A stretch of DNA of 64,000 nt from Streptomyces canus (GCF_041435015.1 NZ_CP107989.1:186001-250000); one strand, 5' to 3'. Numbered from the stretch's first letter, positions 46,397-55,831 are shown. Notes: a model not told the origin generated them from the sequence alone. Numbers and translations are program-made.

Positions 46397-46745
46397 TCAG
46401 AAGGGGCTGTGATGCATTCGTGCCGTCGGCCCCGCTGTGTTCGTTGAACAGGTGACGCGCCGTGACCGTTCGACGACCGCTTCATTCCAGTCCTGCTCGT
46501 CGGCGAAGTCCTTGCCGAGCCCGGCCATCGCGGCCGGATGGCAGATCGCGTCCACGACGCCCTGTGCGTCGGTGGCGGCCGCCGCGGCGCGGACGTCCGC
46601 GTGCCGCCAGTCCGGCTCCTCGGGACCGGCGGTGCGGTGGGCTGCGGGCAGCAGCGTGTCGAGGACGCTCACCTCGTGGCCGGTACCGCTGACGGCGGTC
46701 TCGATGTGCGAGCCGATGACACGCGGCCGTAGACCGTTCGGCGCG
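46397..46745 (-). pseudogene. NAD-dependent epimerase, N-terminal remnant
   Basis: On the minus strand the frame reads RVIGSHIETAVSGTGHEVSV, LDTLLPAAHRTAG, then ADVRAAAAATDAQGVVDAIC and HPAAMAGLGKDFADEQDWNE. This is the early Rossmann region of SDR epimerases (I-G-S-H after the lost G-x-x-G, then V-L-D, then C-H-x-A-A). The beginning with GxxGxxG and everything after the D-F-A-D/x-D-x block are missing. Confidence 0.65.
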
Positions 46746-46750
46746 GGTAC

Positions 46751-46779
46751 GTCAGCGGTTCGTCAGCGGTTCGTCAGCG
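46751..46779. repeat. 11-bp tandem repeat
   Basis: GTCAGCGGTTC occurs 2.6 times in tandem at the 3' end of the membrane-protein gene. The last full copy begins one base before the stop codon at 46763-46765. Confidence 0.6.
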
Positions 46780-47383
46780 TTTGGGATCGTGCCCTGTCGT
46801 CTCCGCTCGAGAACGTCGCAGCCGTCAACAGCGCGAAGGCGAGGGCGAAGGCGAGCATGGTGAGCACACCCCGCGGCCAGAAGATGTGGCTGTCGACGAA
46901 CGACCAGCAGGCGGCGAGCAGCACCACGGCACCCGGTAGCATCCGTGCTCCGTGCCGCCGATACAGCACCGCGCACGTCGCGAGACAGGCCACGGCGAGC
47001 GCGTACACCCCCACGCGACCCAGTTGGTCGCCGGTCGCGAACAGCCGGCCGGCCGCCCCGTGGATTCCGTGGTCCACCACCGTGCCCGCGGAGATCCCCG
47101 CGACGGCGTCGAGTCCGGAGTAGTACGCCGCGTAACCGAGGGATCCGGCCCAGGCGAGCACCGTCAGAGCTCCCTCGGCGTCGCGGCGCGGCCTGCCCCA
47201 CAACGGGACCACCAGACCGAGCACCAGAAAGGGGAACACCGGCAGGAGCGCGACGTGCAGCCCGGCCCAGTCGCCCGCCGTCGCCGGCGTCAGGTGCCGG
47301 GGATGAACGAGACCGGCGACAGCCAGCAGCAGTGGGGCCGCCGTCACCAGCGCCGTCGTACGCAGAACTCGCGAGGATCGCAT
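46763..47383 (-). CDS. Multi-pass membrane protein, unknown function
   Basis: 206 residues from ATG 47383 with five or six hydrophobic segments (ALVTAAPLLLAVAGLVHP, LHVALLPVFPFLVLGLVVPL, VGVYALAVACLATCAVLYRR, MLPGAVVLLAACWSFVDSHI, GVLTMLAFALAFALLTAATF). Short loops carry GDWAGLH and DHGIHGAAGRLFATGD. I cannot name a family. It lies among decayed genes, but its frame is intact. Confidence 0.7.
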   Translation of the reverse strand: MRSSRVLRTTALVTAAPLLLAVAGLVHPRHLTPATAGDWAGLHVALLPVFPFLVLGLVVPLWGRPRRDAEGALTVLAWAGSLGYAAYYSGLDAVAGISAGTVVDHGIHGAAGRLFATGDQLGRVGVYALAVACLATCAVLYRRHGARMLPGAVVLLAACWSFVDSHIFWPRGVLTMLAFALAFALLTAATFSSGDDRARSQTLTNR

Positions 47384-48035
47384 CCCGTCACCGTAGGAGG
47401 CTGCGCCGGCTCCGCCGTGCCCCTGCGCGGAACGCGTAAGACATCCGTAACACCGGAGAAGCCCTCCACACCGGCGATCGGCAGGTCCACCCCGAACTGC
47501 GGCAGATCATGCACCACCTCGGCGTAGGGGTGTACGGCCACGGCAACGACCGCCGGAGCGTGTCCGCCCACGCGGTCCGCAGTACGAGCATGTTCCCCGG
47601 GCCGTGCTCGGCGCGGATTTCGGCGACGCCCTTGGCGGTGCGGGCGACCGGCGGTACTCCGTGGTCCGGTCACCAGGGTGTCGCATCACTCCTCCTCCCG
47701 CACCGCACCCTCCTCGCACCGACCAAGTCGGCCCGGACGACGGTGCTGCGGCAGCGCCCGGCACCCTTCACGGATCCGCGCAGCGCCGCTCCCCAGGACG
47801 GGTCCTGCTGTCTTGAAAGCCCGGGGCGACGAGCGGGCACCCGCAGCTACGCTCACCGCGTGATGCATCGGTGGAAAGGACACGTAGGCCGCCAACCCCT
47901 GTGGGGGGCCGTCGAGTTCACACTCGCCTGGCATGTGGTCCTGGTGCTTGCTCGCCAAGGTGATCCTTCCACCCATGGCCCCGTCCTGGTTCCCCGGCCT
48001 GGGCGCCACCGTGGTCAACGCGGTCGAAGGTCAGC
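47384..48035. other. Degenerate region without an intact gene
   Basis: Fragments such as VVHDLPQFGVDLPIAGVEGF on the minus strand and LWGAVEFTLAWHVVLVL on the plus strand look protein-like but occur in shifting frames with no start. No family can be assigned. Confidence 0.35.
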
Positions 48036-48572
48036 GGGCACCGCCTCGCCGACTTCTTCGAGAAGCGGGCGTTGCGCCCCGCCCACCTCTCCCACACGCT
48101 GCTCCCGAACCGTTCCGAATTTCCTCAGCCGCACCCGCGCGGCTACACCAACCAGACCCTGACCGGTGAGGTCGCCGACAGCACGGACTGGAAGCCCAGT
48201 TGGGCCTGGGCGGCCGGAGGGATGATCTCCGACCTGCACGACCTGCACCGCTGGGCGAGGGTCGTGGCCACCGGCACACTGCTGCGGCCCCAGACCCAGG
48301 CGCAGCGGCTCAAAACGCTTCCCACCGGCCACCCGGGCACGAGCTACGGCCTCGGCATCTTCGACAGCGGTGGCTGGATCGGGCACAACGGCTCCATCCC
48401 CGGCTACCAGACCGTGACCGTATACCTGCCCTCGCAGAGGGCCACCCTGGTACTGATGATCAACACCGACATCACGTACCAGGGCCAGGAGCCGTCCTCC
48501 CTGCTCGCGCGGGCGATCACTGAGATCGTGACGCCGGACAACGTCTACGACCGGGCAGCCCCCACGCAGTAG
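48036..48572 (+). pseudogene. Serine hydrolase (beta-lactamase-like), C-terminal remnant
   Basis: The frame HRLADFFEKRALRPAHLSHT, then YTNQTLTGEVADSTDW, SWAWAAGGMISDLHDLHRWA, then HPGTSYGLGIFDSGGWIGHN and GSIPGYQTVTVYLPSQRATL matches the second half of class-C-type serine hydrolases, ending in the H-x-G motif (GHNGSIPG). The nucleophile motif S-x-x-K and the Y-x-N motif are lost. It stops normally at 48572. Confidence 0.75.
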
Positions 48573-48657
48573 ACCGGCTCAGCACTCCGGCCGTACACCG
48601 TGAGCTTCGTGTCCGGGATCCAGTCCGACCGGCCGTGTCGCGGGTACGGTCGGCGCG

Positions 48658-48845
48658 AGAGCGATCGCCGAGATCGGTATCGACACCGCGCGACTGCACG
48701 GGGACATGACCAGCGGGTCCGTCCGTGGCGCCTACCCCGAGCAGGACCAGGACGAGAGGTGCCCGATCATCGGCTACGGACATCCCAAGGACCGGCGATT
48801 CGACCTGCAGCGGGACGCCGATGGGGCGCGGCCGAACGGGGCGGG
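48658..48845 (+). pseudogene. IS1634-family transposase internal fragment
   Basis: The frame from 48658 reads RAIAEIGIDTARLHGDMTSG, SVRGAYPEQDQDERCPIIGY and GHPKDRRFDLQ. These are the D-x-T and G-x-x-K-D-R-R-x-D-L-K/Q motifs of IS1634 transposases, in which D-x-T carries a catalytic Asp. Only this ~60-residue core remains. Confidence 0.6.
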
Positions 48846-48848
48846 CCG

Positions 48849-49350
48849 GTGACCGACAAGCCGCTGGAACGGGCGGCATCGAACCGGGTCCGTCTGCTCT
48901 GGTGGGGCCTCGGGGGCGGATGTGTGCTGGTGCTCGACCTGCTGGTGAACTACTGGTCACGAGGGCACCGGGGTGGTCTCGGGGGTCTTCTGGCCCGTAG
49001 CCCCCTGCGCAGCGCCGGCGGGTGGAAGGCGTGCGGGCCGGATGTCAGGTGTTCCGGGAGCCCTGGGTGCTTCGGGCCCCGAGGGGATCACGCTTGAGGG
49101 AGAGTTACAGGGGAACCACTGTCACGAGGGCGGCAAGCAGTACTACTACTCCTACGTCGACAGGGACGGCGTACGGCGTGAGTGCAAGAGCTCGGCCGGA
49201 GGTGCCGAGTGGGCCGAGATCACGTACGACCCGGTGAAGCCCGATACCGCCCCGGGATGGCTCGTGGCCGGTGCGGTACTCATCCTGCTGACGGGCTCCG
49301 TGCTGCCGCCCGGCGTCGCGTTCGCGGTGGCGCGCCGGCCATCTGATCTT
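48849..49350 (+). pseudogene. DUF3592-like membrane protein, frameshifted
   Basis: GTG 48849 begins TDKPLERAASNRVRLLWWGL with the hydrophobic segment GGGCVLVLDLLVNYW. A frame change within 48960-49090 then leads to GITLEGELQGNHCHEGGKQY, YYSYVDRDGVRRECKS and WEITYDPVKPDTAPGW-like sequence with a second hydrophobic segment. The Y-Y-x-Y-V-x-x-D-G, then V-x-Y-D-P pattern is that of DUF3592 small membrane proteins. No ribosome site is apparent. Confidence 0.45.
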
Positions 49351-49427
49351 CTGCCGGGAGCCCGCAGCGTGCCCTCCGGACTCTCCGCTGTGGGGTCAGG
49401 CGGGACCGGTTTCGTACCCTTGCACGC

Positions 49428-50318
49428 ATGCGGACGCGCCCCACACTTCACTGGACCCCTCCCCCGGACCTGCCGCCGGGCACCTCCGACCTCCGGCCGG
49501 TGGTCGATGCGCTGAGCGCCGGCAGGGTGCTGGTGCTCAGTGGGGCTGGCGTGTCCACGGAGTCGGGCATCCCCGCCTATCGGGGCGAAGGCGGCAGTCT
49601 GAGTCGGCACACGCCGATGACGTACCAGGACTTCACCGCCGGGGCGCAGGCACGGCGAAGATACTGGGCTCGCAGCCATCTCGGGTGGCGTACCTTCGGC
49701 CGCGCCCGTCCCAATGCCGGGCACCAGGCCGTCGCCGCGTTCGCTCAGCACGGTCTTCTCTCGGGAGTGATCACCCAGAACGTCGACGGTTTGCATCAGG
49801 CCGCCGGCACCGAGGAGGTCGTGGAGCTGCATGGGAGCCTGGCAAGAGTGCGGTGCCTGGCCTGCGACGCCATCACCTCACGCCAGGACCTCTCCGTACG
49901 GTTGGAAGAGGCCAATGCGGCCTTCGAGCCGGTGGCCGCCGGAATCAACCCCGACGGTGACGCCGACCTGTCCGACGAACAGGTCGCCGGCTTTCGCGTC
50001 CTGCCTTGCGTGGACTGTGGCGGCATCCTGAAGCCCGATGTGGTGTTTTTCGGCGAGACCGTGCCCGCGCAACGGATCGAGTACTGCCGCCAGTTGGTTC
50101 GTGAGGCGAGCACGCTGCTGGTCCTGGGCTCCTCGCTCACGGTGATGTCCGGACTCAGGTTCGTCCGCCAAGCCGCTCAGGCGGGCAAGCGTGTCCTCAT
50201 CATCAACCGCGATCCCACGCGCGGTGACCAGCTCGCCCATACCCGCGTCAGCCTCCCGCTGGGAACCACCCTGCGCTCTGTCGCGGATGCTCTGGACCTT
50301 CCCCTCGACGGCGTATAG
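49428..50318 (+). CDS. Sir2-family NAD-dependent protein deacetylase
   Basis: A 296-residue sirtuin. It contains the NAD-binding GAGVSTESGIPAYRG (39-53), GVITQNVDGLHQAAG with the conserved Asn-Val-Asp, the catalytic His in VVELHGSLARVRC, two zinc Cys pairs (CLAC and CVDC), then PDVVFFGETVP and VLGSSLTVMSGLR. All catalytic residues are intact. It removes acyl groups from lysines, releasing O-acyl-ADP-ribose and nicotinamide; in actinobacteria it often controls acyl-CoA synthetases. The start is ATG 49428. It is isolated among decayed genes. Confidence 0.93.
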   Translation: MRTRPTLHWTPPPDLPPGTSDLRPVVDALSAGRVLVLSGAGVSTESGIPAYRGEGGSLSRHTPMTYQDFTAGAQARRRYWARSHLGWRTFGRARPNAGHQAVAAFAQHGLLSGVITQNVDGLHQAAGTEEVVELHGSLARVRCLACDAITSRQDLSVRLEEANAAFEPVAAGINPDGDADLSDEQVAGFRVLPCVDCGGILKPDVVFFGETVPAQRIEYCRQLVREASTLLVLGSSLTVMSGLRFVRQAAQAGKRVLIINRDPTRGDQLAHTRVSLPLGTTLRSVADALDLPLDGV

Positions 50319-50942
50319 CCCGGCCCCGGGGGGGCTCGGTCACCGGGTTTCCGCGGCAGGACTCGGGGCGGCGCATCTCGTGACGTTGGCCAGAACTTGA
50401 TTTGCCTGTCATGACCACGGCCTGTGATGATCATTACTTGCCCGCGGCCAAGACACGAGTCGCCAAGTCCGGCGACCGCCGGCCCCGCCGCAGCTGCGGA
50501 TGGCACCCGGCGTGCAAACGGCAACACAAATCCGATCACCTCCAGCACCAACACATGGACCTGCGTACCTCCTCCGCCGGCCTGGGCACTTGGTCGTGCG
50601 CGTCATCGGGGGTCGGGGCGAACTCCTGGTCGGTGTGCTTCATCACGGACGAGACGGTCGCCGATGTCGCGGGCCGTCGGGTCGCCCGGCGGCTTGCTCG
50701 GCTGAGAGTCGGTGAGACAGTCCACCAGCCCGAGCGCTGCGTGAGACGCATCTGACCGCTGGGACGAGGCCATCGTGCGCTGCTCCTGTTGAACTGCCCG
50801 TTCACCAGGGAGACTTGCTCGATGGCTTGTCTTGGTTCAGGAGCGCACTGGTGAGAGCGGATGCAATCCCGGGCAACCACGCTCCGGTTCACGAATCCTG
50901 ACCGGGTGCACCACTCGGCGGGGCACGGTTTAGCGTCTTGGG
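50319..50942. other. Intergenic region
   Basis: About 620 bases with no convincing gene or RNA. The open frames on both strands lack recognisable domains. Confidence 0.35.
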
Positions 50943-51590
50943 ATGAGCAGCTTCAACACGCACCGGAGACGGGTCTACGACGAGAGCTTGCCGACTCGCT
51001 TCCGGCATACGAATTTGCGGTCGTGCCTCGTCCACTTCGCCCCGTACGGCTTCCGGGCCACGTATCACCATCTCTGCCTCAGCGCGGGGATCCCCAAGGA
51101 TCTGGAAAAGGATCCGAGCTCGCTCATCCGCGCCGTCGAGGAGTTGCGCCACGCCCGACAGCTCTGGCTCGCTGACGAGCGCGCCTATGCCAACAGTCGC
51201 CGAGCGGACAAAGCGCGTGGCTTTCGGCAGGTGAAACGAGACGAGTTCTGGCGAGGCTGGCAGCGTGGGTGGGGGAACATTGCCTACTGTCCCGAGCCGA
51301 CGTTTCATCCCCACGAGCCGCTGCCGGCGGTGGTCGAACGGGTGCTCCGCTCCTCAGTGCCGCCGGATGAAGCTCCTGCGCTCACGTGCCGTGTCTGCGG
51401 AAACCGGGGCAACACCTTCGCCTGGTACGACGGCGCCTACCGGATCCATCAGCTGTGCAGGGAATGCGGGATCAGTCTCGCGGTGCAACGGGCCGACGGG
51501 CCCGACCCGCGGTTGGCGGCCGACCATGCCCGGCGGTGGAAGGAGATCTGGAGGCTGCGCGACGAATCTCCGCGCAGCCACCCCAGCTGA
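50943..51590 (+). CDS. Zinc-finger-containing hypothetical protein
   Basis: A 215-residue soluble protein from ATG 50943. A basic helical N-terminal half (FRHTNLRSCLVHFAPYGFRA, TYHHLCLSAGIPKDLEKDPS) is followed by a Cys4 motif split as CRVCGN...LCRECG, likely binding zinc (spacing ~27 residues). The C-terminus is charged and helical. It might bind nucleic acid or protein. I do not recognise a named family. Confidence 0.65.
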   Translation: MSSFNTHRRRVYDESLPTRFRHTNLRSCLVHFAPYGFRATYHHLCLSAGIPKDLEKDPSSLIRAVEELRHARQLWLADERAYANSRRADKARGFRQVKRDEFWRGWQRGWGNIAYCPEPTFHPHEPLPAVVERVLRSSVPPDEAPALTCRVCGNRGNTFAWYDGAYRIHQLCRECGISLAVQRADGPDPRLAADHARRWKEIWRLRDESPRSHPS

Positions 51591-51609
51591 GTTTCCGGCC
51601 GTGGGTCGG

Positions 51610-51835
51610 CATCACGTCGGGGTTCGCGGCCCTCGACGACACGGGCGGTGGGAGAGGGTTGTGCCGGTGGTGACGGCGTCGATGTCCTGCGGAGGACCGG
51701 CGAAGCAACGGAGCGGCCAGGTCGCAGCGTTCGGTCTGCCGGATGCATTCACCCGACACGTGACCGCGGGTGACGAACCAGGTCGGTGAAGGCGCGGACA
51801 CGGTCGCAGGCGTTGGTGATGCCCGGGCAGGCCAG
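51610..51835 (-). pseudogene. ISL3-family transposase remnant
   Basis: On the minus strand: ITNACDRVRAFTDLVRH, then in shifted frames CIRQTERCDL and CFAGPPQDIDAVTTGTTL. The order matches the late part of ISL3 transposases (helix, W-I-R-Q-A-E, then F-A-x-x-L-x-x-D-x-x-A-V-x-A-G-L-T-L). Several frameshifts and a stop interrupt it. Confidence 0.5.
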
Positions 51836-51917
51836 GCCGACTTGCTCCGGAGCATCGGTTACTCGCGGTGGGAGGTTCTCCCGTGGTCACATGATCGACC
51901 CAGTGATCTTGCGGGGA

Positions 51918-51947
51918 GCCGCCCGGGTCCCGAGGGGCCCGGGCGGC
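51918..51947 (-). terminator. Terminator of the M4 protease gene
   Basis: GCCGCCCGGG at 51918-51927 pairs with CCCGGGCGGC at 51938-51947 around a ten-base loop, 21 bases past the stop at 51968. Confidence 0.7.
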
Positions 51948-51967
51948 GGGGTGCCGGTGGCGCCGGG

Positions 51968-54235
51968 TCAGGGTGTCAGCTGCCAGCGGGCGATGTATCC
52001 GACGTCGATGGACGCCCGGTCCTGAACGCGCAGCTTCCATGTGCCGTTGAGGGGTTGCGTGGAGGCGTCGACCGTGAAGGTCTGGTCGACGTTGTCGGCG
52101 GAGCCTCCGCTGCGGTTGAGCAGGGAGTAGACGGTGCCGTCGGGGCCGACGAGGTCGACGGTCAGGTCACCGCGGTAGGTGTGGACGATGTTGACGTAGA
52201 CCTGGGTGGTCGCGGAGGCGTTGCCGTCGCGGCCTGTGATGGTCACAGGGGACTCCACGGCGGCCCCGTTGTCGGGGATGTCCACGCGGGAGGCGTTGGC
52301 GTAGACGTAGGCGATCTGCCAGCTGAAGGTGACCGTGGCGGTCGCGCCCGTGCTGTCGGTCACCTTGATCGTGACGTCGCCGGTGCCGAGCGTGGTCGGG
52401 GTGCCGCTGATCAGACCGTTCGGGCTGATGGTCAGACCGTCCGGCAGGCCGGTGGCCTCGTAGGTCAGCGAGGCTGCGGTGTTGGTGGTGTAGGCGTCCA
52501 ACTGCAGGCTGACGACCTGGTTGACGCCGCTGATCTGGTCTGCCACCGGCGCGAGGTTGACGCCGAGGGCGATGCGGTTGCCGACGTTGATCGCGGCCCA
52601 GGAGTCGGCGACGGCGAGGTAGGTCGGGCTGTAGGTGCCGAACAGGTCGGCGGCGGCCGCCAGGGTGGCGGTGCGGGCGCCCGCATAGTTCGTTGTCGAG
52701 GTCATGTACGTCGTCAGCGCCCGGTACCAGATCGCGGCCGCGTTCTCGATGCCGATGCCGCTGACGGCCCGACCGTCGTAGGTCGGGCTGTCGTACGAGA
52801 CACCGTTGACGGTCTTGGCGCCGCTGCCCTCGGAGAGCAGGTAGAAGAAGTGGTTGGCCGGCCCCGAGGAGTAGTGGACGTCGACATCGCCCAGGGTGGA
52901 GCTCCAACTGTCGCGGGAGGAGCCGTCCTTGGAGGGCTTGTCCATGTAACGCAGGGGGGTGCCGTCGCCGTTGATGTCGATCTTCTCGCCGACGAGGTAG
53001 TCACCGGGGTCGGCTGCGAGGTTCGCGTGGAACTCGACGGCCGCCGCGAAGATGTCGGAGGTCGCCTCGTTCAGGCCGCCGGACTCGCCCGAGTAGACCA
53101 GGCCCGCGGTGGCGGCGGTGACGCCGTGGCTCATCTCGTGGGCGGCCACGTCGAGCGCCGTCAGCGGGTGGGTGTTGCCCGAGCCGTCGCCGTAGGTCAT
53201 GCAGAAGCAGGAGTCCTGCCAGAAGGCGTTGACGTAGTTGCTGCCGTAGTGAGCGCGGCTGTAGGCGGCGACCCCGTCGTTGCGGATGCCGTTGCGGCCG
53301 TAGGCCTCCTTGTAGAAGTCCCAGGTGGCCGCGGCACCGAAGGCCACGTCGACACCCGCGGTCTGGCGGTTGGACGGCAGACCGTCGCCCCAGACATCGT
53401 TGTCGTCCGTGAACAGGGTGCCGGTGCCCGAGGTGCCCTGGCCCAGGTCGTACGTCCGGTGCCCGGCGCGGTCGGGGTCTGCGAGCTGGTACGTCGACCC
53501 GGACGGGGTGGTGCCGAGCGGGACCGTGCCCACGTACTGGCCGGTGCCGGTGCCGGTGTGTACCTTCTCGGCAGCCAGGAGTTCCTTGCCGGTGGCGGCG
53601 TCGGTGACGACCTGGAGCTCGCTGGGCGTGCCGTCCTTCTGGACACCTCCCACGACGGTTTCCCAGGCCAGCACGGGCTTGCCGGTTCCGGCCCAGACGA
53701 CCAGGCGGGAGGCGTCGGCCACCTTGGCGCCCCTGACCTGATCCTGTTTCGAGGCGGTGAGGGCCTTTGCGGCGGCGCCTGCGGTCGTGACCTTGGGGGT
53801 GAGCGAGGGCACCGACAGCGGCGCCGCGTTGGCCTTGGTGACGGTCGTACGGCCGCTGTCGTCGTGGACGACCAAGTCGCCGCCCAGGACGGGCAGCCCG
53901 GCGTAGGTGCGCTCGTAACGGGTGTGCGTGGTGCCGTCGGCATCCCTGATGACGTCCTTGACGACGAGCTTCTCCTTGGCGCCGAGGCCGATGCGCCGCG
54001 CGGTGCCGGCCGCCTCGGACTGGGCGCTCCTGATCAGGGCGGTGCGGCGGGCGGGCGACAGCGGGGTCTGGGCGGCGTCGGCCCGAGGTGTGGCGGCGAT
54101 CTTCGCGCGTGCGGGGTGCGCCGGTGCCGCGGTGGCGGAGTCCGGGGCGGACAGGGCGAGCAGCGGGCCCACGGCCGCCAGAGCGAGGGCGGTGAGGCGT
54201 CTGGGGCGCACGTGGGCGTTCTGTCGCAAGGGCAA
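51968..54235 (-). CDS. Secreted M4 (thermolysin-like) metalloprotease with P-domain
   Basis: A 755-residue protein. The start is inferred at TTG 54235 because GGAG lies seven bases upstream; a second TTG at 54229 is possible. The signal peptide spans ~10-40 (RRLTALALAAVGPLLALSAP). An FTP-type propeptide follows (RTYAGLPVLGGDLVVHDDSG). The M4 catalytic domain has HEMSH near residue 363 (zinc site HExxH) and GGLNEATSDIFA with the third zinc ligand Glu. An immunoglobulin-like domain (GLPDGLTISPNGLISGTPTT) and a C-terminal proprotein-convertase-type P-domain (DIPDNGAAVESPVTITG, HTYRGDLTVDLVGPDGTVYS) complete it. It is an extracellular protease with its own terminator. Confidence 0.92.
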   Translation of the reverse strand: MPLRQNAHVRPRRLTALALAAVGPLLALSAPDSATAAPAHPARAKIAATPRADAAQTPLSPARRTALIRSAQSEAAGTARRIGLGAKEKLVVKDVIRDADGTTHTRYERTYAGLPVLGGDLVVHDDSGRTTVTKANAAPLSVPSLTPKVTTAGAAAKALTASKQDQVRGAKVADASRLVVWAGTGKPVLAWETVVGGVQKDGTPSELQVVTDAATGKELLAAEKVHTGTGTGQYVGTVPLGTTPSGSTYQLADPDRAGHRTYDLGQGTSGTGTLFTDDNDVWGDGLPSNRQTAGVDVAFGAAATWDFYKEAYGRNGIRNDGVAAYSRAHYGSNYVNAFWQDSCFCMTYGDGSGNTHPLTALDVAAHEMSHGVTAATAGLVYSGESGGLNEATSDIFAAAVEFHANLAADPGDYLVGEKIDINGDGTPLRYMDKPSKDGSSRDSWSSTLGDVDVHYSSGPANHFFYLLSEGSGAKTVNGVSYDSPTYDGRAVSGIGIENAAAIWYRALTTYMTSTTNYAGARTATLAAAADLFGTYSPTYLAVADSWAAINVGNRIALGVNLAPVADQISGVNQVVSLQLDAYTTNTAASLTYEATGLPDGLTISPNGLISGTPTTLGTGDVTIKVTDSTGATATVTFSWQIAYVYANASRVDIPDNGAAVESPVTITGRDGNASATTQVYVNIVHTYRGDLTVDLVGPDGTVYSLLNRSGGSADNVDQTFTVDASTQPLNGTWKLRVQDRASIDVGYIARWQLTP

Positions 54236-55059
54236 GGGGGTTCTCCTTCGGTACGACGGCCGACCCGTGGTGGGGGCCGTGGACGAGACGGATCGGCGGG
54301 GTGGGCCGGTCCGGAGCGCTGCACGGCATGCGGGTGGAAGGAGGTGGGGGGTGGAGGAAACGCGGGCGGGCCGCGTGGTGAACCTGTAAGGGAGCTGTGA
54401 ATTCCCGGAGCAGAGTGACACCGCACACGTGTCTTTGTCATGCAAGCCTCAAGCCAACGGCTTGAATTGATCACGCAGGTCAGGCAAACCGGTACACGCG
54501 GCGCCGGTTTTCGGCCTCCCCCGATCGTTGTGCTGCCACCCCCGCGCCCTCTACCGGCTGCCCCCAACGGACACTCGCGCCAGACCGAACTCGCCCGGTT
54601 GACCTTGCTTGATCCTCAGGCGGAGCTCCTGATCAGCTGGGACCAGACTTCTCGAGTCATCGGTGAGCCGCTGTCGCGGTCGAGCTGCGTGCGGTGCCGG
54701 CCTGTCGCCGAAGTCGTACCGAACGCACCGAGACCCATCCCGGTGGGCAAGCACAGCAGGGCCGGTTGATCGTCTCGGAGGTCGGCCTCACGCGGCAGAC
54801 GCAGGCGTTCGTCATGGGTGCGCCGGGGTCCCCCAGTGCCGGCTACCGAGCGGCAGGTCGCCTGCGAATCGCAGGAGAGGATGTCGCGCTTGGCGTCGCG
54901 GGTGACCGCAGATGCAGCCGAGGAAGCGGCCGGCCTCGCGGAGGGCCTTCGGCGGAGTCGAGAGCACCGAAGATCAGCGTGCGGAGACGGGAGGCGTGGA
55001 CGTGGACCAGGACGGAGAGGCGCGTTCCAGGGTCGTTGCGTTAAAGCCACGCGGTGATC
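54236..55059. other. Intergenic region
   Basis: About 820 bases. The first ~200 hold the protease promoter and leader. Beyond that no gene is supported; the large open frames look like shadow frames with Arg/Pro/Ser-rich translations. Confidence 0.4.
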
Positions 55060-55168
55060 CGGCCCACGCCACTTGCACGTCTTCTGTCTCGTGACGAAGT
55101 ACCGCTCATGCGTGGTCGAGGCGACGGCAGCTGATGATCCATTGGAGAACCGCATGCGGACCCACTGA
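55060..55168 (+). pseudogene. IS200/IS605 TnpA (Y1 transposase) N-terminal fragment
   Basis: The frame HLHVFCLVTKYRSCVVEATA ends with a stop at 55166-55168. It matches the start of the HUH transposase TnpA (H-V-x-H-L-V/F-x-x-T-K-Y-R-x-x-V). Both HUH histidines and the Tyr helix are lost. Only about 30 residues remain. Confidence 0.55.
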
Positions 55169-55214
55169 CAGTGACCCACGAGGATCGCGTCCGTGGCAGT
55201 CGCCGGTCGACCTC

Positions 55215-55592
55215 TCAGATCTTCCAGGAGCGGATCCGCTCGGCGACTTCGGGGACCCGCAGGCGTGTGTCGCGGATCTTTCGTACGAGGTCGGACAGGG
55301 CACCGTAGGGCGGGTCGATGCCCTCGCCGGACTGGTCCATGTACTGGGCCGCGACGAACGCGGCGTAGAGGCTGTTGCGGTGCGGGAGCGGCTCCAGGCG
55401 CACGATGGTGTGCATGAGCGCGGCCGCGCGCCAGGCGGCGTCCGGGTCGGCTGCCTGAAGGGTGGGGAGTTTGGTCTTGTGCCGGGCCACGGCGGCAACC
55501 AGGGCGGAGTAGTCGGCGACGGACATGTCCTCGGAGCCGAGGGCGGTCTCCTGGACGTCGAGGAGCCAGGAGACGTCGATGTGCAGGTGCAT
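55215..55592 (-). CDS. Fic/Doc-like toxin component of a toxin-antitoxin pair
   Basis: A 125-residue protein, ATG 55592, whose A is the last base of the antitoxin stop (TGATG), indicating translational coupling. MHLHIDVSWLLDVQETALGS, then ALVAAVARHKTKLPTLQAAD, RAAALMHTIVRLEPLPHRNS, LYAAFVAAQYMDQSGEGIDP matches Fic-family Doc-like toxins of Streptomyces. The canonical HPFxxGNxR active motif is replaced by HRNSLYAAF: the His is present but the Gly-Asn-x-Arg that binds phosphate is not. It may therefore be inactive for AMP/phosphate transfer or use another mechanism. Confidence 0.75.
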   Translation of the reverse strand: MHLHIDVSWLLDVQETALGSEDMSVADYSALVAAVARHKTKLPTLQAADPDAAWRAAALMHTIVRLEPLPHRNSLYAAFVAAQYMDQSGEGIDPPYGALSDLVRKIRDTRLRVPEVAERIRSWKI

Positions 55593-55831
55593 CAGGCGGC
55601 AGCGGCCCCGCCGGGGCGCTCGGCAGGGGGGATTTCGTCGGGGAAGGCGTCGTCGAACTCGTCGCGCAGCCGGTCGGCCCAGGCGCTCGCGCCCGTGATG
55701 AACTGCTTGCGCTGCATCTCGCGGACGCCGAGGTCGTGCAGGTACTGCTTGAGGCTCTTGCCCTCGGCGGCCGCGGCGGCACGGACGCCTTCGAGCTCTT
55801 CCTCGGTGAACGGCACGTTCAGGGATGGCAT
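55592..55831 (-). CDS. Antitoxin of the Fic/Doc-like pair
   Basis: A 79-residue protein from ATG 55831. The N-terminal segment SLNVPFTEEELEGVRAAAAA, then EGKSLKQYLHDLGVREMQRK has the beta-strand plus two helices of a ribbon-helix-helix DNA-binding domain. The acidic, Pro/Ala-rich tail (DEFDDAFPDEIPPAE) would contact the toxin. The stop overlaps the toxin start by one base. A perfect palindrome lies 10 bases upstream, so the complex probably represses its own promoter. Confidence 0.8.
   Translation of the reverse strand: MPSLNVPFTEEELEGVRAAAAAEGKSLKQYLHDLGVREMQRKQFITGASAWADRLRDEFDDAFPDEIPPAERPGGAAAA

Noticed and set aside
51770..54400. 876-codon plus-strand open frame opposite the M4 protease
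   Set aside because: Antisense shadow of a conserved enzyme with a valine/glycine-rich translation and no recognisable domain.
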